From contig CAYPOT010000006.1 in NCBI GenBank assembly GCA_964412455.1, positions 1 to 64,000 of the forward strand: DNA of 64,000 nt, given 5' to 3'. The stretch comes from JAAXXJ01 sp964412455. Lineage in GTDB: Bacteria > Nitrospirota > UBA9217. How positions within the stretch are numbered: the first letter of the stretch is position 1; each line of letters begins with the position of its first letter. The notes beneath the pieces were generated by a model. That model was not told where the DNA came from and did no database searches. It saw only the letters and a program-made list of their open reading frames with translations. Below are positions 43,007 to 52,118 of this stretch, one piece after another. A program made the translations under genes and the position numbers.

Positions 43007-44791
43007 CTACCCCAAACGTTTCTTCATCTCCTCAAGCTGCTTTGTGAGCCGGGCAGGCATCCGGCTGCCGAAGAGCGCTAAGTGCTTCTCGATGTCCGGG
43101 ATCTCGGCCTTCCACTCTTGCAGGTCCACCTCCATGAGCGCAGTCATGGTATCCTTCGCGATGTCGAGGCCCGAGAGGTCCAGATCGCCGTCCCTGGGCA
43201 TCAGGCCGATCGGCGTTTCCAGGGCGCCGACCGCGCCGTCCACGCGCTCGCACATCCACTTGAGCAGCCGGCTGTTGTCGCTGAAACCCGGCCAGAGGAA
43301 CTTCCCTTCGCTGCTCTTCCGGAACCAGTTAACATAAAAGATGCGCGGCGCCTTTGGCCCCAGCCGGTCGCCCATGTCGAGCCAGTGCTGAAAATAGTCG
43401 CCCATGTGGTAGCCGCAGAAAGGCATCATGGCGAAGGGGTCGCGTCGCAGGTTGCCCACCGCGCCGATGTTCGCTGAAGTGGTCTCCGAGGCTGCCGTTG
43501 CTCCCATGAACACACCGTGGTCCCACGAAAAGGCCTCGGTCACGAGCGGCACAACGCTGCTTCTCCTGCCGCCGAAGATGAAAATATCGATGGGAACGCC
43601 CTCAGGGTCCTCCCAGTCCGGACAGATGGCCGGGCACTGCAAGGCCGGCACGGTGAAGCGGGCGTTGGGATGTGCCGCATCCTCGCGGCTTGCGGGGAGC
43701 CAGTCCCGCCCCTTCCAGTCAATGGCGTGTGACGGAACGTCGCCCATGCCTTCCCACCACACATCGCCGCCATCGGTCAGGGCGCAGTTCGTGAAGATAA
43801 CGTTCTCTTTCAATGTATCCATGGCCATGGGGTTCGTATCGTAGGACGTGCCGGGCGCGACGCCGAAAAAGCCGTTTTCTGGATTGATGGCGTGGAGTCT
43901 GCCGTCGCCCCGGACCTTCATCCAGGCGATGTCGTCGCCGACGCACTCGCACGTCCATCCCTTGATCGACGGCTGTATCATGGCGAGGTTCGTCTTGCCG
44001 CAGGACGACGGAAACGCCGCGGCAATGTGGTAGCGCTTTCCCTCGGGGTTGATAAGCCGCAGGATCAGCATGTGTTCGGCCATCCAGCCCTCCTTCCGCC
44101 CCATGTTCGAGGCGATGCGGAGCGCGAGGCATTTCTTTCCGAGCAGGGCGTTGCCGCCGTAGCCCGAACCGTAGGACCAGATCAGGTTCTCTTCGGAAAA
44201 ATGGCTGATATACTTCTTCTCGATCGGCGCACAGGGCCACGGCGCGTCCTTCTGGCCCTTCTCGAGGGGGGCGCCGATGGAGTGCAGGCAGGGGATGAAC
44301 TCGCCCTTCGGGCCGAGCGCCTCGATCACCTTCGTGCCGACCCGGGTCATGATGTGCATGTTGCAGACCACGTACGGGCTGTCGGTAAGCTCCACGCCGA
44401 TCTTCGAGATCGGTGACCCAACCGGCCCCATGGAAAAAGGGATAACATACATCGTCCGGCCCTTCATGCAGCCGTCATACAGGCGCCGCATGGTCTTTTT
44501 GAGCTCAGCGGGATGGACCCAGTTGTTCGTCGGGCCCGCCTCCTCCTGTGAAGGCGTGCTGATGTACGTGCGGTCCTCCACGCGGGCCACGTCGCTCGGA
44601 TCGGTGCGGAAAAGAAAGCTGTTCGGCCGCTTCGCAAGCGGGACCGCCATGCCGCGCTCCCTGAGAAGCGCCATCATCCGGTCGTACTCGGCCTTCGATC
44701 CGTCGCACCACTGGATGGCATCGGGCATGCTGAGGCCGGCGGCTTCCTTCACCCATGCATTCAGCTTATCGTTCTTGGACCCGTTCGTCAT
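43007..44791 (-). CDS. pckG: Phosphoenolpyruvate carboxykinase (GTP)
   Basis: A 594-residue GTP-dependent PEPCK converting oxaloacetate to PEP. The family P-loop FPSSCGKTNLAMI with its reactive Cys, the RTDPSDVARVEDRTYI start region, VGDDIAWMKVRGDGRLHAIN, NPENGFFGVAPGTS and FGGRRSSVVPLVTEAFSWDHG are present. It provides gluconeogenic PEP from the TCA pool described upstream. It is monocistronic and convergent with the CBS-ACT gene. Confidence 0.96.
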   Translation of the reverse strand: MTNGSKNDKLNAWVKEAAGLSMPDAIQWCDGSKAEYDRMMALLRERGMAVPLAKRPNSFLFRTDPSDVARVEDRTYISTPSQEEAGPTNNWVHPAELKKTMRRLYDGCMKGRTMYVIPFSMGPVGSPISKIGVELTDSPYVVCNMHIMTRVGTKVIEALGPKGEFIPCLHSIGAPLEKGQKDAPWPCAPIEKKYISHFSEENLIWSYGSGYGGNALLGKKCLALRIASNMGRKEGWMAEHMLILRLINPEGKRYHIAAAFPSSCGKTNLAMIQPSIKGWTCECVGDDIAWMKVRGDGRLHAINPENGFFGVAPGTSYDTNPMAMDTLKENVIFTNCALTDGGDVWWEGMGDVPSHAIDWKGRDWLPASREDAAHPNARFTVPALQCPAICPDWEDPEGVPIDIFIFGGRRSSVVPLVTEAFSWDHGVFMGATAASETTSANIGAVGNLRRDPFAMMPFCGYHMGDYFQHWLDMGDRLGPKAPRIFYVNWFRKSSEGKFLWPGFSDNSRLLKWMCERVDGAVGALETPIGLMPRDGDLDLSGLDIAKDTMTALMEVDLQEWKAEIPDIEKHLALFGSRMPARLTKQLEEMKKRLG

Positions 44792-44985
44792 CGTTAACTC
44801 TCCTCGAACCCTGTGTCCCCTGCAGCCGTCTCATGGTACTCTATCGCGGCGCGCATCATATTTTACATGAGAATATTAGGTCATCGGCAATAAAAAGTAA
44901 AGGTCATTGCGCTCAAGCAGACCCCGGGCGGTTGCATCGGAAGCGGGTGTCGGGTATGATGAGGCAGTATCACGAGGAGGGGCGT

Positions 44986-45165
44986 ATGCCGGTATCGAAG
45001 GAAGATCTCATTGCAGCAATAACAAAGGCGTCAGACGATGGCCGCCTCACGTGCGAGAAGGCCCATGTACTGGGGGAAGAACTGGATGTTCCTTTGACGG
45101 AGATCGGCGCGGTCTGCAACGAGCTGAACATCAAGATCAAGGACTGCCAGCTCGGCTGTTTCTGA
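44986..45165 (+). CDS. Small conserved protein ending CQLGCF
   Basis: A 59-residue protein: MPVSKEDLIAAITKASDDGR, LTCEKAHVLGEELDVPLTEI, GAVCNELNIKIKDCQLGCF. The helical body with a terminal CxxxC pattern recurs, as I recall it, in small proteins or C-terminal tails of molybdenum- and metal-linked proteins in sulfate reducers and methanogens. The function is unknown. ATG 44986 is chosen because GAGGAGGGGCG lies directly before it; longer in-frame starts (44755, 44956) add unconserved residues. It is convergent with the GGDEF gene (4-bp gap). Confidence 0.7.
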   Translation: MPVSKEDLIAAITKASDDGRLTCEKAHVLGEELDVPLTEIGAVCNELNIKIKDCQLGCF

Positions 45166-45169
45166 CGGT

Positions 45170-46378
45170 CTACGGCAGCCCCTTGCGCTCCGCGCTGCTC
45201 GCAACGGGCATCCCGCAGCCTTCACTATAGCAGATCACCCGGTTCTTGCCGGCCGCTTTGGCATGGTACAGGGCGATATCCGCCTCGTTGATCAGTTCCG
45301 TGATGGATTTCTGCGTGTCGCCCACCATGCTGGAGATCCCGAGGCTGATGGTTATCGTCTCCTCGGGATGGCTCACCTTCACCGTGAACGGATACTCGTC
45401 GACCGACTGACGAAGACGTTCAGCAACGGCCCTGGCTTCCTCCATCGTGGTCTCGGTGAGCAGTATCGAAAATTCCTCGCCGCCGTAGCGGAAGCAGATA
45501 TCGGTGCTGTCGGTGCGGCACGCCGTCCGGAGCAGCGGCCCCATCTGGGCGATCAACCTGCTCCCCTCCAGGTGGCCGTGCCGGTCGTTGACCCGCTTGA
45601 AGTCGTCGATGTCGATCATGACGAACGCGAATTCCCTGCCCGTACGTATCTTCCTTCGCACTTCCTCGGCCAGTTTTTCCATCAGGACGCGGTAGTTCAG
45701 GAGGCCGGTGAGCTCGTCCACACGGGACAGTTCCAGCGTCTTCCGGAAAAGTTCGGCCTTTTCGAACCCGGCGGAAATGAGCGGGGACAGGGTCCGGATG
45801 GTGTCAAGATCTTCCACCCGAAATGCGTCGGGATCGCTGTTGCTGAATCCCATGACGCCGATAACCCGGCTTTCGTTCTTCAGGGCGATGCCCAGATAGC
45901 TCCCCGGCTTGCGCCGTTCCTCGGGATACTGGAGGAACCCCTCGTAAAGGGCCGCATCGTGCAGAAAGAGGGACTCTCCCGTTGCCGCAATGTTGCCGGG
46001 CGCTCCGATGTCGTAATAAATGGTTTCGAGGGTGGCCTTCCTGAAGAGCGGGCCGACGTAATAGAACGGATCGAGACCGGTCATGTCCTTCTTAACGGTG
46101 TAAACGGTGGCGTCTTCGAAGGGCACTTCCTTGTTGATGACGGAAATGATCTTTTTGATGAGCTCGTAGGGTTCGGTCTCTGATGCGATGATCCTCCCCA
46201 CTTCATAGAACAGGTGGTTCTCGGTCAGTTTCCGGTGAAAGAGCGCCTTGTAATCGCGCTTCGCCGCTGTCTTCACCGATCCGGCAGGCTTCTTTTTTCG
46301 AGGCCCGGTATTTGCCGCCGTCTTTTTCGTTTTCGACGGCTTCCGGATAGTGGACGATCTCTGTGTTTTTTTAGGCAT
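45170..46378 (-). CDS. GAF-GGDEF diguanylate cyclase with basic N-tail
   Basis: A 402-residue signalling protein. Residues 1-45 are Lys/Ala/Thr-rich (MPKKTQRSSTIRKPSKTKKT). A GAF-type sensor domain follows (about 60-210), then a GGDEF domain: RVDELTGLLNYRVLMEKLAE, DIDDFKRVNDRHGHLEG and active site YGGEEFSILL. The active site is the functional GGEEF variant, so cyclic-di-GMP synthesis is likely. The RxxD inhibitory site five residues upstream is degenerate (DSTD), so product inhibition is probably absent. Confidence 0.88.
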   Translation of the reverse strand: MPKKTQRSSTIRKPSKTKKTAANTGPRKKKPAGSVKTAAKRDYKALFHRKLTENHLFYEVGRIIASETEPYELIKKIISVINKEVPFEDATVYTVKKDMTGLDPFYYVGPLFRKATLETIYYDIGAPGNIAATGESLFLHDAALYEGFLQYPEERRKPGSYLGIALKNESRVIGVMGFSNSDPDAFRVEDLDTIRTLSPLISAGFEKAELFRKTLELSRVDELTGLLNYRVLMEKLAEEVRRKIRTGREFAFVMIDIDDFKRVNDRHGHLEGSRLIAQMGPLLRTACRTDSTDICFRYGGEEFSILLTETTMEEARAVAERLRQSVDEYPFTVKVSHPEETITISLGISSMVGDTQKSITELINEADIALYHAKAAGKNRVICYSEGCGMPVASSAERKGLP

Positions 46379-46464
46379 GAAAGGTCTCAGATACCCATAA
46401 CATTACCGCACGTTAAGAACGTAATTCATTATATCACATAAAAATATGTTTTAAACAAGTAAAA

Positions 46465-49092
46465 TTAAACTTTTTTTGCCCGCCCACCTTCCACTGTAAC
46501 TGCGGGTTCGCTTACTACGCGCTGAAATACCAGTTTTCTGCCCTCTACATCCACGAGGACGCGGGAGCCTTCCTTGACCTCGCCCGAAAGGATCCTGGAC
46601 GCCAGCGGGTTCAGGATGTCCCGCTGGACCACCCGTTTGAGCGGCCGGGCGCCATATACCATGTCGAATCCCTCTTCCGCAAGGAGTTCCCTGGCTGCCT
46701 CGGTCAGCTCGATCTCGATCTTTCGGTCCGCAAGGCGCTTCTGGACCAGGCCAACCTGCATGCCCACGATCTTCTTAAGCACGTCCGCGTCCAGAGGATG
46801 AAAAATGATCATATCATCGACGCGATTCAGGAACTCCGGCCTGAAGTGCCGGCGCATGGCCTCGGTGACCCGCCGTCGCATCTCAACCTCATCGTTCTGA
46901 TATTCCTGGATGTCCTGGCTTCCGATGTTCGAGGTCATGATGACCACAGTGTTCTTGAAATCCACGGTCCTGCCGTGGCCATCGGTAAGCCTTCCGTCGT
47001 CCAGGAGCTGCAGCAGCACATTGAAGACCTCGGGGTGGGCCTTTTCTATCTCGTCAAAGAGGATCACTGCGTAGGGTTTCCTCCGGACCGCCTCGGTCAG
47101 CTGTCCGCCCTCGTCGTACCCCACGTATCCCGGAGGCGCTCCGATGAGCCGCGAGACCGTATGGCGCTCCTGGTATTCGGACATATCGATCCGGACCATC
47201 GCTTGTTCGTCGTCGAAAAGGAACTCCGCGAGCGCGCGGGCGAGCTCGGTCTTCCCCACACCCGTGGGGCCCATGAAGATAAAGCTTCCGATGGGCCGGT
47301 TGGGTTCCTGGATCCCGGCGCGGGCCCGGCGCACGGCATCAGAGACCACGACTACGGCCTCGTCCTGTCCCACTACTCGCATCCGGAGACGGTCTTCCAT
47401 ATGCAGAAGTTTCTGCTTCTCTCCTTCCAGCATCCTGCTCACCGGGATCCCGGTCCACTTCGAGACGATCTCGGCCACGTCCTCTTCGTCAACTTCTTCC
47501 TTCAGGATCTTCACTTTCGCCTGTACCGAGGCCAGGTCCGCCGATCCCGCGTCGAGCTGTTTTTGAAGATCCGGCAGCCTTCCATAGCGAAGTTCCGCGG
47601 CGCGCCCCAGGTTCCCTTCGCGCTCCGCCTTCCCGGCATCGGTTCCGGCATGCTCGATCTGCTCCTTGATGGCGCGGATCTTCTGGATCCCGCTTTTTTC
47701 CGCCTGCCACTGCGCCCTGAGCCCGCCCCGCTTTTCCGAGAGATCAGCGATCTCCTTCTCGATCTTGGCGAGCCGTTCCGCTGACGCCGCATCCTGTTCC
47801 TTTTTCACCGCCTCGCGTTCTATCTCAAGCTGTCGTATCCTGCGCTCCACCTCGTCGAGCTCCGTGGGCATACTGTCGATCTCCATCCGCAGATGTGACG
47901 CCGCCTCGTCGACAAGGTCGATGGCCTTGTCCGGCAGGAACCGGTCGGCGATGTACCGGTGGGAAAGGACCGCGGCATTGACGAGAGCCGAATCCTTGAT
48001 CTTGACGCCGTGGTGCACTTCGTACCTTTCCTTAAGGCCGCGCAGAATGGAGATCGTGTCCTCCACCGACGGTTCGCGGACAAGCACCGGCTGGAACCGT
48101 CGCTCCAGCGCCGGGTCCTTTTCAATATACTTCCGGTATTCATTGAGGGTCGTTGCGCCGACACAGCGGAGTTCGCCGCGCGCAAGGGCGGGTTTGAGCA
48201 TGTTCGAGGCGTCCATCGAACCTTCCGCGGCCCCGGCGCCGACCACCGTGTGGAGTTCGTCGATGAACAGGATGACCTCGCCCTGGGCTTCCGTGACCTC
48301 CTTCAGCACCGCCTTGAGCCGGTCCTCGAACTCACCGCGGTACTTCGCGCCGGCGATCAACGCGCCCATATCGAGCGCCACAACACGCTTGTTCTTGAGC
48401 CCTTCGGGAACATCACCGCTCACCACGCGCTGGGCAAGGCCCTCGGCGATGGCCGTCTTGCCGACACCGGGCTCACCGATCAGCACAGGATTGTTCTTGG
48501 TCCTTCGTGAAAGGACCTGCACGACACGCCGGATCTCTTCGTCCCTGCCGATCACCGGATCGAGCTTGCCCCGTCTGGCCGCATCGGTCAGGTCCCGTCC
48601 GTATCGGGCAAGCGCCTGGTATTTGTCCTCGGGATTCTGGTCCGTGACCCGCTGGGACCCCCGGATATCGACCAGCACGGTAAAAATGCGGTCCTTGGTA
48701 ATGCCGTTGCGTGTGAGGATGTCCCGGGTGGCTCCCTCGCTGTCAGCTGCCGCGATCAGGAGATGCTCGGTGCTGATGTACTCGTCCTTTAACCGCCCGG
48801 CTTCCTCTCCGGCCTTGTCGAACAGCCCGTTCAAGTGCTGGGAGAGATAGGTCTGGACAAGCCCTTCCACAGCCGGAATCCTGTTGAGCGCCTCCTCAAG
48901 ATCGGACCGCAGACGGCCCGGGTCTGCGCCGAGCTTTTTCAAGATCGGCACGACAACGCCGTCCTGCTGGTCAAGAAGCGCCAGCACCAGGTGCTCGGTC
49001 TCTATCTGCTGTTGTTTGCGTTTCGCAGCGATATCCTGGGCGGCCTGGACCGCTTCCTGGGATTTCAGCGTGAATTTATCGAACCGTGCCAT
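46465..49092 (-). CDS. clpB: ClpB disaggregase
   Basis: An 875-residue AAA+ chaperone that resolubilises aggregates with DnaK. N-domain (FTLKSQEAVQAAQDIAAKRK), first ATPase with GEPGVGKTAIAEGLA, a long middle coiled coil (about 410-540; LDEVERRIRQLEIEREAVKK), and second ATPase GPTGVGKTELARALAEFLFD with YVGYDEGGQLTEAV pore loop. It is the third gene of a dnaJ-hspR-clpB series and so probably under HspR control. Confidence 0.96.
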   Translation of the reverse strand: MARFDKFTLKSQEAVQAAQDIAAKRKQQQIETEHLVLALLDQQDGVVVPILKKLGADPGRLRSDLEEALNRIPAVEGLVQTYLSQHLNGLFDKAGEEAGRLKDEYISTEHLLIAAADSEGATRDILTRNGITKDRIFTVLVDIRGSQRVTDQNPEDKYQALARYGRDLTDAARRGKLDPVIGRDEEIRRVVQVLSRRTKNNPVLIGEPGVGKTAIAEGLAQRVVSGDVPEGLKNKRVVALDMGALIAGAKYRGEFEDRLKAVLKEVTEAQGEVILFIDELHTVVGAGAAEGSMDASNMLKPALARGELRCVGATTLNEYRKYIEKDPALERRFQPVLVREPSVEDTISILRGLKERYEVHHGVKIKDSALVNAAVLSHRYIADRFLPDKAIDLVDEAASHLRMEIDSMPTELDEVERRIRQLEIEREAVKKEQDAASAERLAKIEKEIADLSEKRGGLRAQWQAEKSGIQKIRAIKEQIEHAGTDAGKAEREGNLGRAAELRYGRLPDLQKQLDAGSADLASVQAKVKILKEEVDEEDVAEIVSKWTGIPVSRMLEGEKQKLLHMEDRLRMRVVGQDEAVVVVSDAVRRARAGIQEPNRPIGSFIFMGPTGVGKTELARALAEFLFDDEQAMVRIDMSEYQERHTVSRLIGAPPGYVGYDEGGQLTEAVRRKPYAVILFDEIEKAHPEVFNVLLQLLDDGRLTDGHGRTVDFKNTVVIMTSNIGSQDIQEYQNDEVEMRRRVTEAMRRHFRPEFLNRVDDMIIFHPLDADVLKKIVGMQVGLVQKRLADRKIEIELTEAARELLAEEGFDMVYGARPLKRVVQRDILNPLASRILSGEVKEGSRVLVDVEGRKLVFQRVVSEPAVTVEGGRAKKV

Positions 49093-49104
49093 GATCTGCC
49101 TCCA

Positions 49105-49250
49105 TGAACAAGTTCCAAATCACAAGCGCCAAATTACAAATAAATATCAAAGCTCAATTCCGAAACAGCAAGTGTTTGAGGCATTGGTATTATTGGTATT
49201 TGGGATTTGGTCATTATTTGTGATTTGATTTTTGATATTTGAAATTTTTA
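49105..49250. repeat. AT-rich CAAAT/ATTTG quasi-palindrome between hspR and clpB
   Basis: Words CCAAATCACAAGCGCCAAAT and AATAAATATC on the left are mirrored by GGTATTTGGGATTTGG and TTTGTGATTTGATTTTTGAT on the right, making a long imperfect hairpin in the heat-shock block. No gene. Confidence 0.65.
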
Positions 49251-49251
49251 A

Positions 49252-49629
49252 CTACTCTCCTCTTTTCACCGCGATCCGCCTGACCGGCACCAGGGCGTTC
49301 CGGGCCTCTTCTCTCCGCAATATCTCCCGGGCAAGTTCCTCACGGAGGCTGAAGATCGTCTCCTCCCTGTCGCGCTGCATCTGCTCCATTTTTTCCCGCA
49401 TCGAAAGGATAATATCCACGCCGGCCAGATTCACCCTCAGCTCACGCGTGAGCCGGAGGATCATCTCTAGCTTCTCCACATCCTCTTCGGAATAGAGTCG
49501 GGTGTTTCCGCCGCTCCGCTTCGGTTTGATGAACCCTTCCCGCTCGTACAAACGAAGCGTCTGGGGATGGATCCCCAGCATCTCCGAGACCACGCTGATC
49601 ATAAAGAGTTTATGTCCCCGTACAACCAT
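49252..49629 (-). CDS. hspR: HspR-like MerR-family heat-shock repressor
   Basis: A 125-residue MerR-type regulator: FMISVVSEMLGIHPQTLRLY, EREGFIKPKRSGGNTRLYSE and a coiled-coil tail (EELAREILRREEARNAL). HspR binds DnaK and represses heat-shock operons through HAIR palindromes. A HAIR-like site precedes dnaJ in this window (50948-50968), and the hspR gene lies between dnaJ and clpB, which supports autoregulation of the block. Confidence 0.85.
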   Translation of the reverse strand: MVVRGHKLFMISVVSEMLGIHPQTLRLYEREGFIKPKRSGGNTRLYSEEDVEKLEMILRLTRELRVNLAGVDIILSMREKMEQMQRDREETIFSLREELAREILRREEARNALVPVRRIAVKRGE

Positions 49630-49758
49630 ACTGCGCCTCTTTTTTTCCGCATACGGGTTACGGTAACGATGCCCGTTTCGTCGTCCGGTGAGGTCGTTCG
49701 TTTTAATTACGTTGCCCCACGGCCGCTTGACGATACGGGCCTCGCTGCCGCAGGACGC

Positions 49759-50910
49759 TTACCTTTTTCTGAAACCCCGGAACGTGATGTCCTGCCTCGG
49801 GTTTTCAGGATGCATCCTCTCCAGTTCGCGCAGGAGTTCCTTGCCCTTCTCGGTCATATTTGTCGGGGTGACCACATGGACCGTAACGTAATGGTCTCCC
49901 ACGCCGGCGCCGCCGAAATGCGGCACACCCTTGCCCTTAAGCTTCAACTGTTGACCTGTCTGGATACCGGGAGGCATGCTGAGCATTACCAGCCCGTCCA
50001 CCGTCGGGATCTCGATCTTATCGCCCAGTGCGGCTTCTTTCACCGTCACCTTCGCCTCGGAGTAGAGGTTGTCTCCCTTGCGTTCAAAATAGTGGTGCGG
50101 CCTTACCCGGGTAATGATAAAGACGTCGCCCGTCGGTCCGCCGTTCACGCCGGGCGCCCCCATCCCGGCCATCCGGACCTTGGAACCGTTGTCCACACCT
50201 GCAGGGATCTTGACGTTGATCTTTTCCGATTTTGGCGTCATTCCGCTTCCGCCGCAATTCCTGCAGGGATTGGGATTGACGGTGCCTTCGCCTCTGCACG
50301 CAGGACAGCTCTGCGAGAACTGCATAAATCCTCTTCCCTGGGCGACGCTCCCGGTCCCCTGGCAGCTCGCGCAGGTACGGCGCTGGCTGCCAGGCTGCGC
50401 GCCGCTCCCGCCGCACGCGGTGCAGCTCACCTCGCGCTGGAGGTCCACCTGCATGGCCCTTCCTAATATGGCGTCCTCGAGCTCCACTTCGACGGTGTAG
50501 GTGATGTCCTCGCCCTTCTGCGGTCCCATCTGACCGGCGGCGCGTCCGCCGCCGAAGAGATTCCCGAAGATATCCTCGAATCCCCGGCCCTGGAAACGCT
50601 CTGCTCCCTGACCGGCGAATCCCTCGAACCCGAATCCTCCGCCCGCTCCCGGTCCGGGACCCTGACCGAAGCCCTGCTCAAAAGCCGCGTGGCCGAACTG
50701 ATCATACTGCTGGCGCTTCTTGGGGTCCGACAGGACCTCATAGGCCTCGTTCATTTCCTTGAATTTCTGCTCGGACACTTTATCGTTGGGATTCACATCG
50801 GGATGGTATTTCCGCGCAAGCTTTCTGAAGGCCTTCTTAAGCTCCGCGCTGGTGGCGTTCTTTTTCAGCCCGAGCACTTCATAGTAATCTTTCTTTGTAT
50901 AAGCACTCAT
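49759..50910 (-). CDS. dnaJ: DnaJ co-chaperone
   Basis: A 383-residue class A DnaJ: J-domain with HPD in KYHPDVNPNDKV, a Gly/Phe-rich linker (about 75-125), a zinc domain with four CxxCxGxG motifs (CTACGGSG, CASCQGTG, CPACRGEG, CRNCGGSG) and the substrate-binding C-domains. It delivers clients to DnaK. ATG 50910 opens the heat-shock transcript, about 40 bp from the promoter. Confidence 0.95.
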   Translation of the reverse strand: MSAYTKKDYYEVLGLKKNATSAELKKAFRKLARKYHPDVNPNDKVSEQKFKEMNEAYEVLSDPKKRQQYDQFGHAAFEQGFGQGPGPGAGGGFGFEGFAGQGAERFQGRGFEDIFGNLFGGGRAAGQMGPQKGEDITYTVEVELEDAILGRAMQVDLQREVSCTACGGSGAQPGSQRRTCASCQGTGSVAQGRGFMQFSQSCPACRGEGTVNPNPCRNCGGSGMTPKSEKINVKIPAGVDNGSKVRMAGMGAPGVNGGPTGDVFIITRVRPHHYFERKGDNLYSEAKVTVKEAALGDKIEIPTVDGLVMLSMPPGIQTGQQLKLKGKGVPHFGGAGVGDHYVTVHVVTPTNMTEKGKELLRELERMHPENPRQDITFRGFRKR

Positions 50911-50938
50911 AGTATCCCCTAATTATAACAACATCTAT

Positions 50939-50968
50939 ATGATAAAATATGAGTGCGTAATTGTCAAG
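50939..50968 (-). promoter_or_regulatory. dnaJ promoter with overlapping HAIR-like HspR site
   Basis: On the minus strand TTGACA (50967-50962), a 17-bp spacer and TATCAT (50944-50939) form a sigma70 promoter. CTTGACA-ATTACGC-ACTCATA at 50968-50948 matches the HspR inverted repeat CTTGAGT-N7-ACTCAAG at 10 of 14 positions and covers the -35 box, as expected for a repressor site. Confidence 0.65.
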
Positions 50969-50995
50969 GTGTTAAGAAAAAAAATAACTATCTGA

Positions 50996-51682
50996 TTATA
51001 TGAGCTTTATAATGCACTCTTGTGCTTTTTCTCCAATCACTACCGAAGTAAACCTGTCTCCCTCATATATCCAAGCCTCTCCCTTATCCATGCGCAGGTT
51101 TTGAACAGCAGCGATGACCCGGTCGCTATATTCCCGGCTCCAGACAGCGGAACTCTTTCCAAATGACCAGAGCAGGCCGACAAGTTCCAGGCCGCGGACC
51201 TTCACAAGGGGGTCCTTGTCCGAAAGCGAAGAAATAATGGTCTTCTGGTTGGGCGCCGCCAGTTCCGGCGCTGGTCCGGCGATCCTGCCGAGGGCATAGA
51301 GCACCCCTCCCCGGAACACGTCCTCCTCGATCTCATAGACCGATGCGATGAGCGGTATGAAGTCCTTAAAGCGCTTCGGGTCCGCGCTCACGATCTCGCC
51401 GAGGATCTCGGGCGCCGACCAGCCGATGCCGCCCGACTCGTCCGACAGCGACCAGATAAGCTTCCGGCAGGTCTCACGCAGAAAATCGAGGTCCGTTGGC
51501 AACATCTCGCGCGCCGCCAGGCCGATGGCCTTGATGGCCCTCCAGCCGACAAGGGTGTCTTTGTCGTAGGCAAGCCTGACAAGAAGAGAAACGATCTTCC
51601 GGTCATCCCTGGCGAGCGACACAACCGTCCCGGCATCGTTTCTTTCGAGAAGATCGCAGACTGTTTTTTTCTTGTTTTGCAT
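50996..51682 (-). CDS. HEAT-repeat protein (DVU0298-like)
   Basis: A 228-residue all-helical protein of HEAT-like repeats: SLLVRLAYDKDTLVGWRAIK, SDESGGIGWSAPEILGEIVS, RGGVLYALGRIAGPAPELAA and SLSDKDPLVKVRGLELVGLL. It resembles the DVU0298 family of sulfate reducers. The role is unknown; protein-protein scaffolding is the usual use of the fold. It lies upstream of dnaJ on the same strand, but the heat-shock promoter separates them. Confidence 0.7.
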   Translation of the reverse strand: MQNKKKTVCDLLERNDAGTVVSLARDDRKIVSLLVRLAYDKDTLVGWRAIKAIGLAAREMLPTDLDFLRETCRKLIWSLSDESGGIGWSAPEILGEIVSADPKRFKDFIPLIASVYEIEEDVFRGGVLYALGRIAGPAPELAAPNQKTIISSLSDKDPLVKVRGLELVGLLWSFGKSSAVWSREYSDRVIAAVQNLRMDKGEAWIYEGDRFTSVVIGEKAQECIIKLI

Positions 51683-51988
51683 AGGATCGGGAAAGGGAGC
51701 TTTATCGGCGGGTTACTGAGAAGAACGGCAGCACACTGACCGCGCCCTGCCGCTGAAATTGCCTTTCACGGAAACGTATTCGCCGGCACATTGACACCAT
51801 GGAGGCAGTACGAATTCGGCGTCAGCACATTGAACCGCGCGATCTAAACTCGGAGCTTGCCGCGCCGGCATGGACGCTCATGCCGGCAGGTGCGCCGGTC
51901 ATGGCATACGTTCCATTATACTGGCAGCCGCCCATTCAGCAAAGCTGGAACGTGAAGGCTTTGCAACCTCACGACCACCATTGCACGA
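51683..51988. other. Gene-free spacer
   Basis: No gene or clear regulatory site was seen in these 306 bp. A plus-strand frame here has low coding quality. Confidence 0.5.
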
Positions 51989-51989
51989 T

Positions 51990-52028
51990 AAAAAAACTTG
52001 CACCCTTGAAAGAACACAAGGGTGCAAG
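51990..52028 (-). terminator. Rho-independent terminator of the Ig-like lipoprotein gene
   Basis: CTTGCACCCTTG / CAAGGGTGCAAG is a perfect 12-bp stem with an 8-nt loop (51997-52028), followed on the minus strand by a run of seven T. A partial third GGGTGCAAG word lies at about 52045. Confidence 0.8.
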
Positions 52029-52118
52029 CCAAATCAGCTTTCGCGGGTGCAAGCAAGCAATCCGGCAAAACTACCGGATATCACTATCGTAACGCCCTCT
52101 CTTATTCCGCAGACTACA

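Noticed and set aside
50939..50968. CIRCE (HrcA) operator before dnaJ
   Set aside because: The half-sites fit HspR-type CTTGA-N-ACTCA better than TTAGCACTC, and hspR is in the block.
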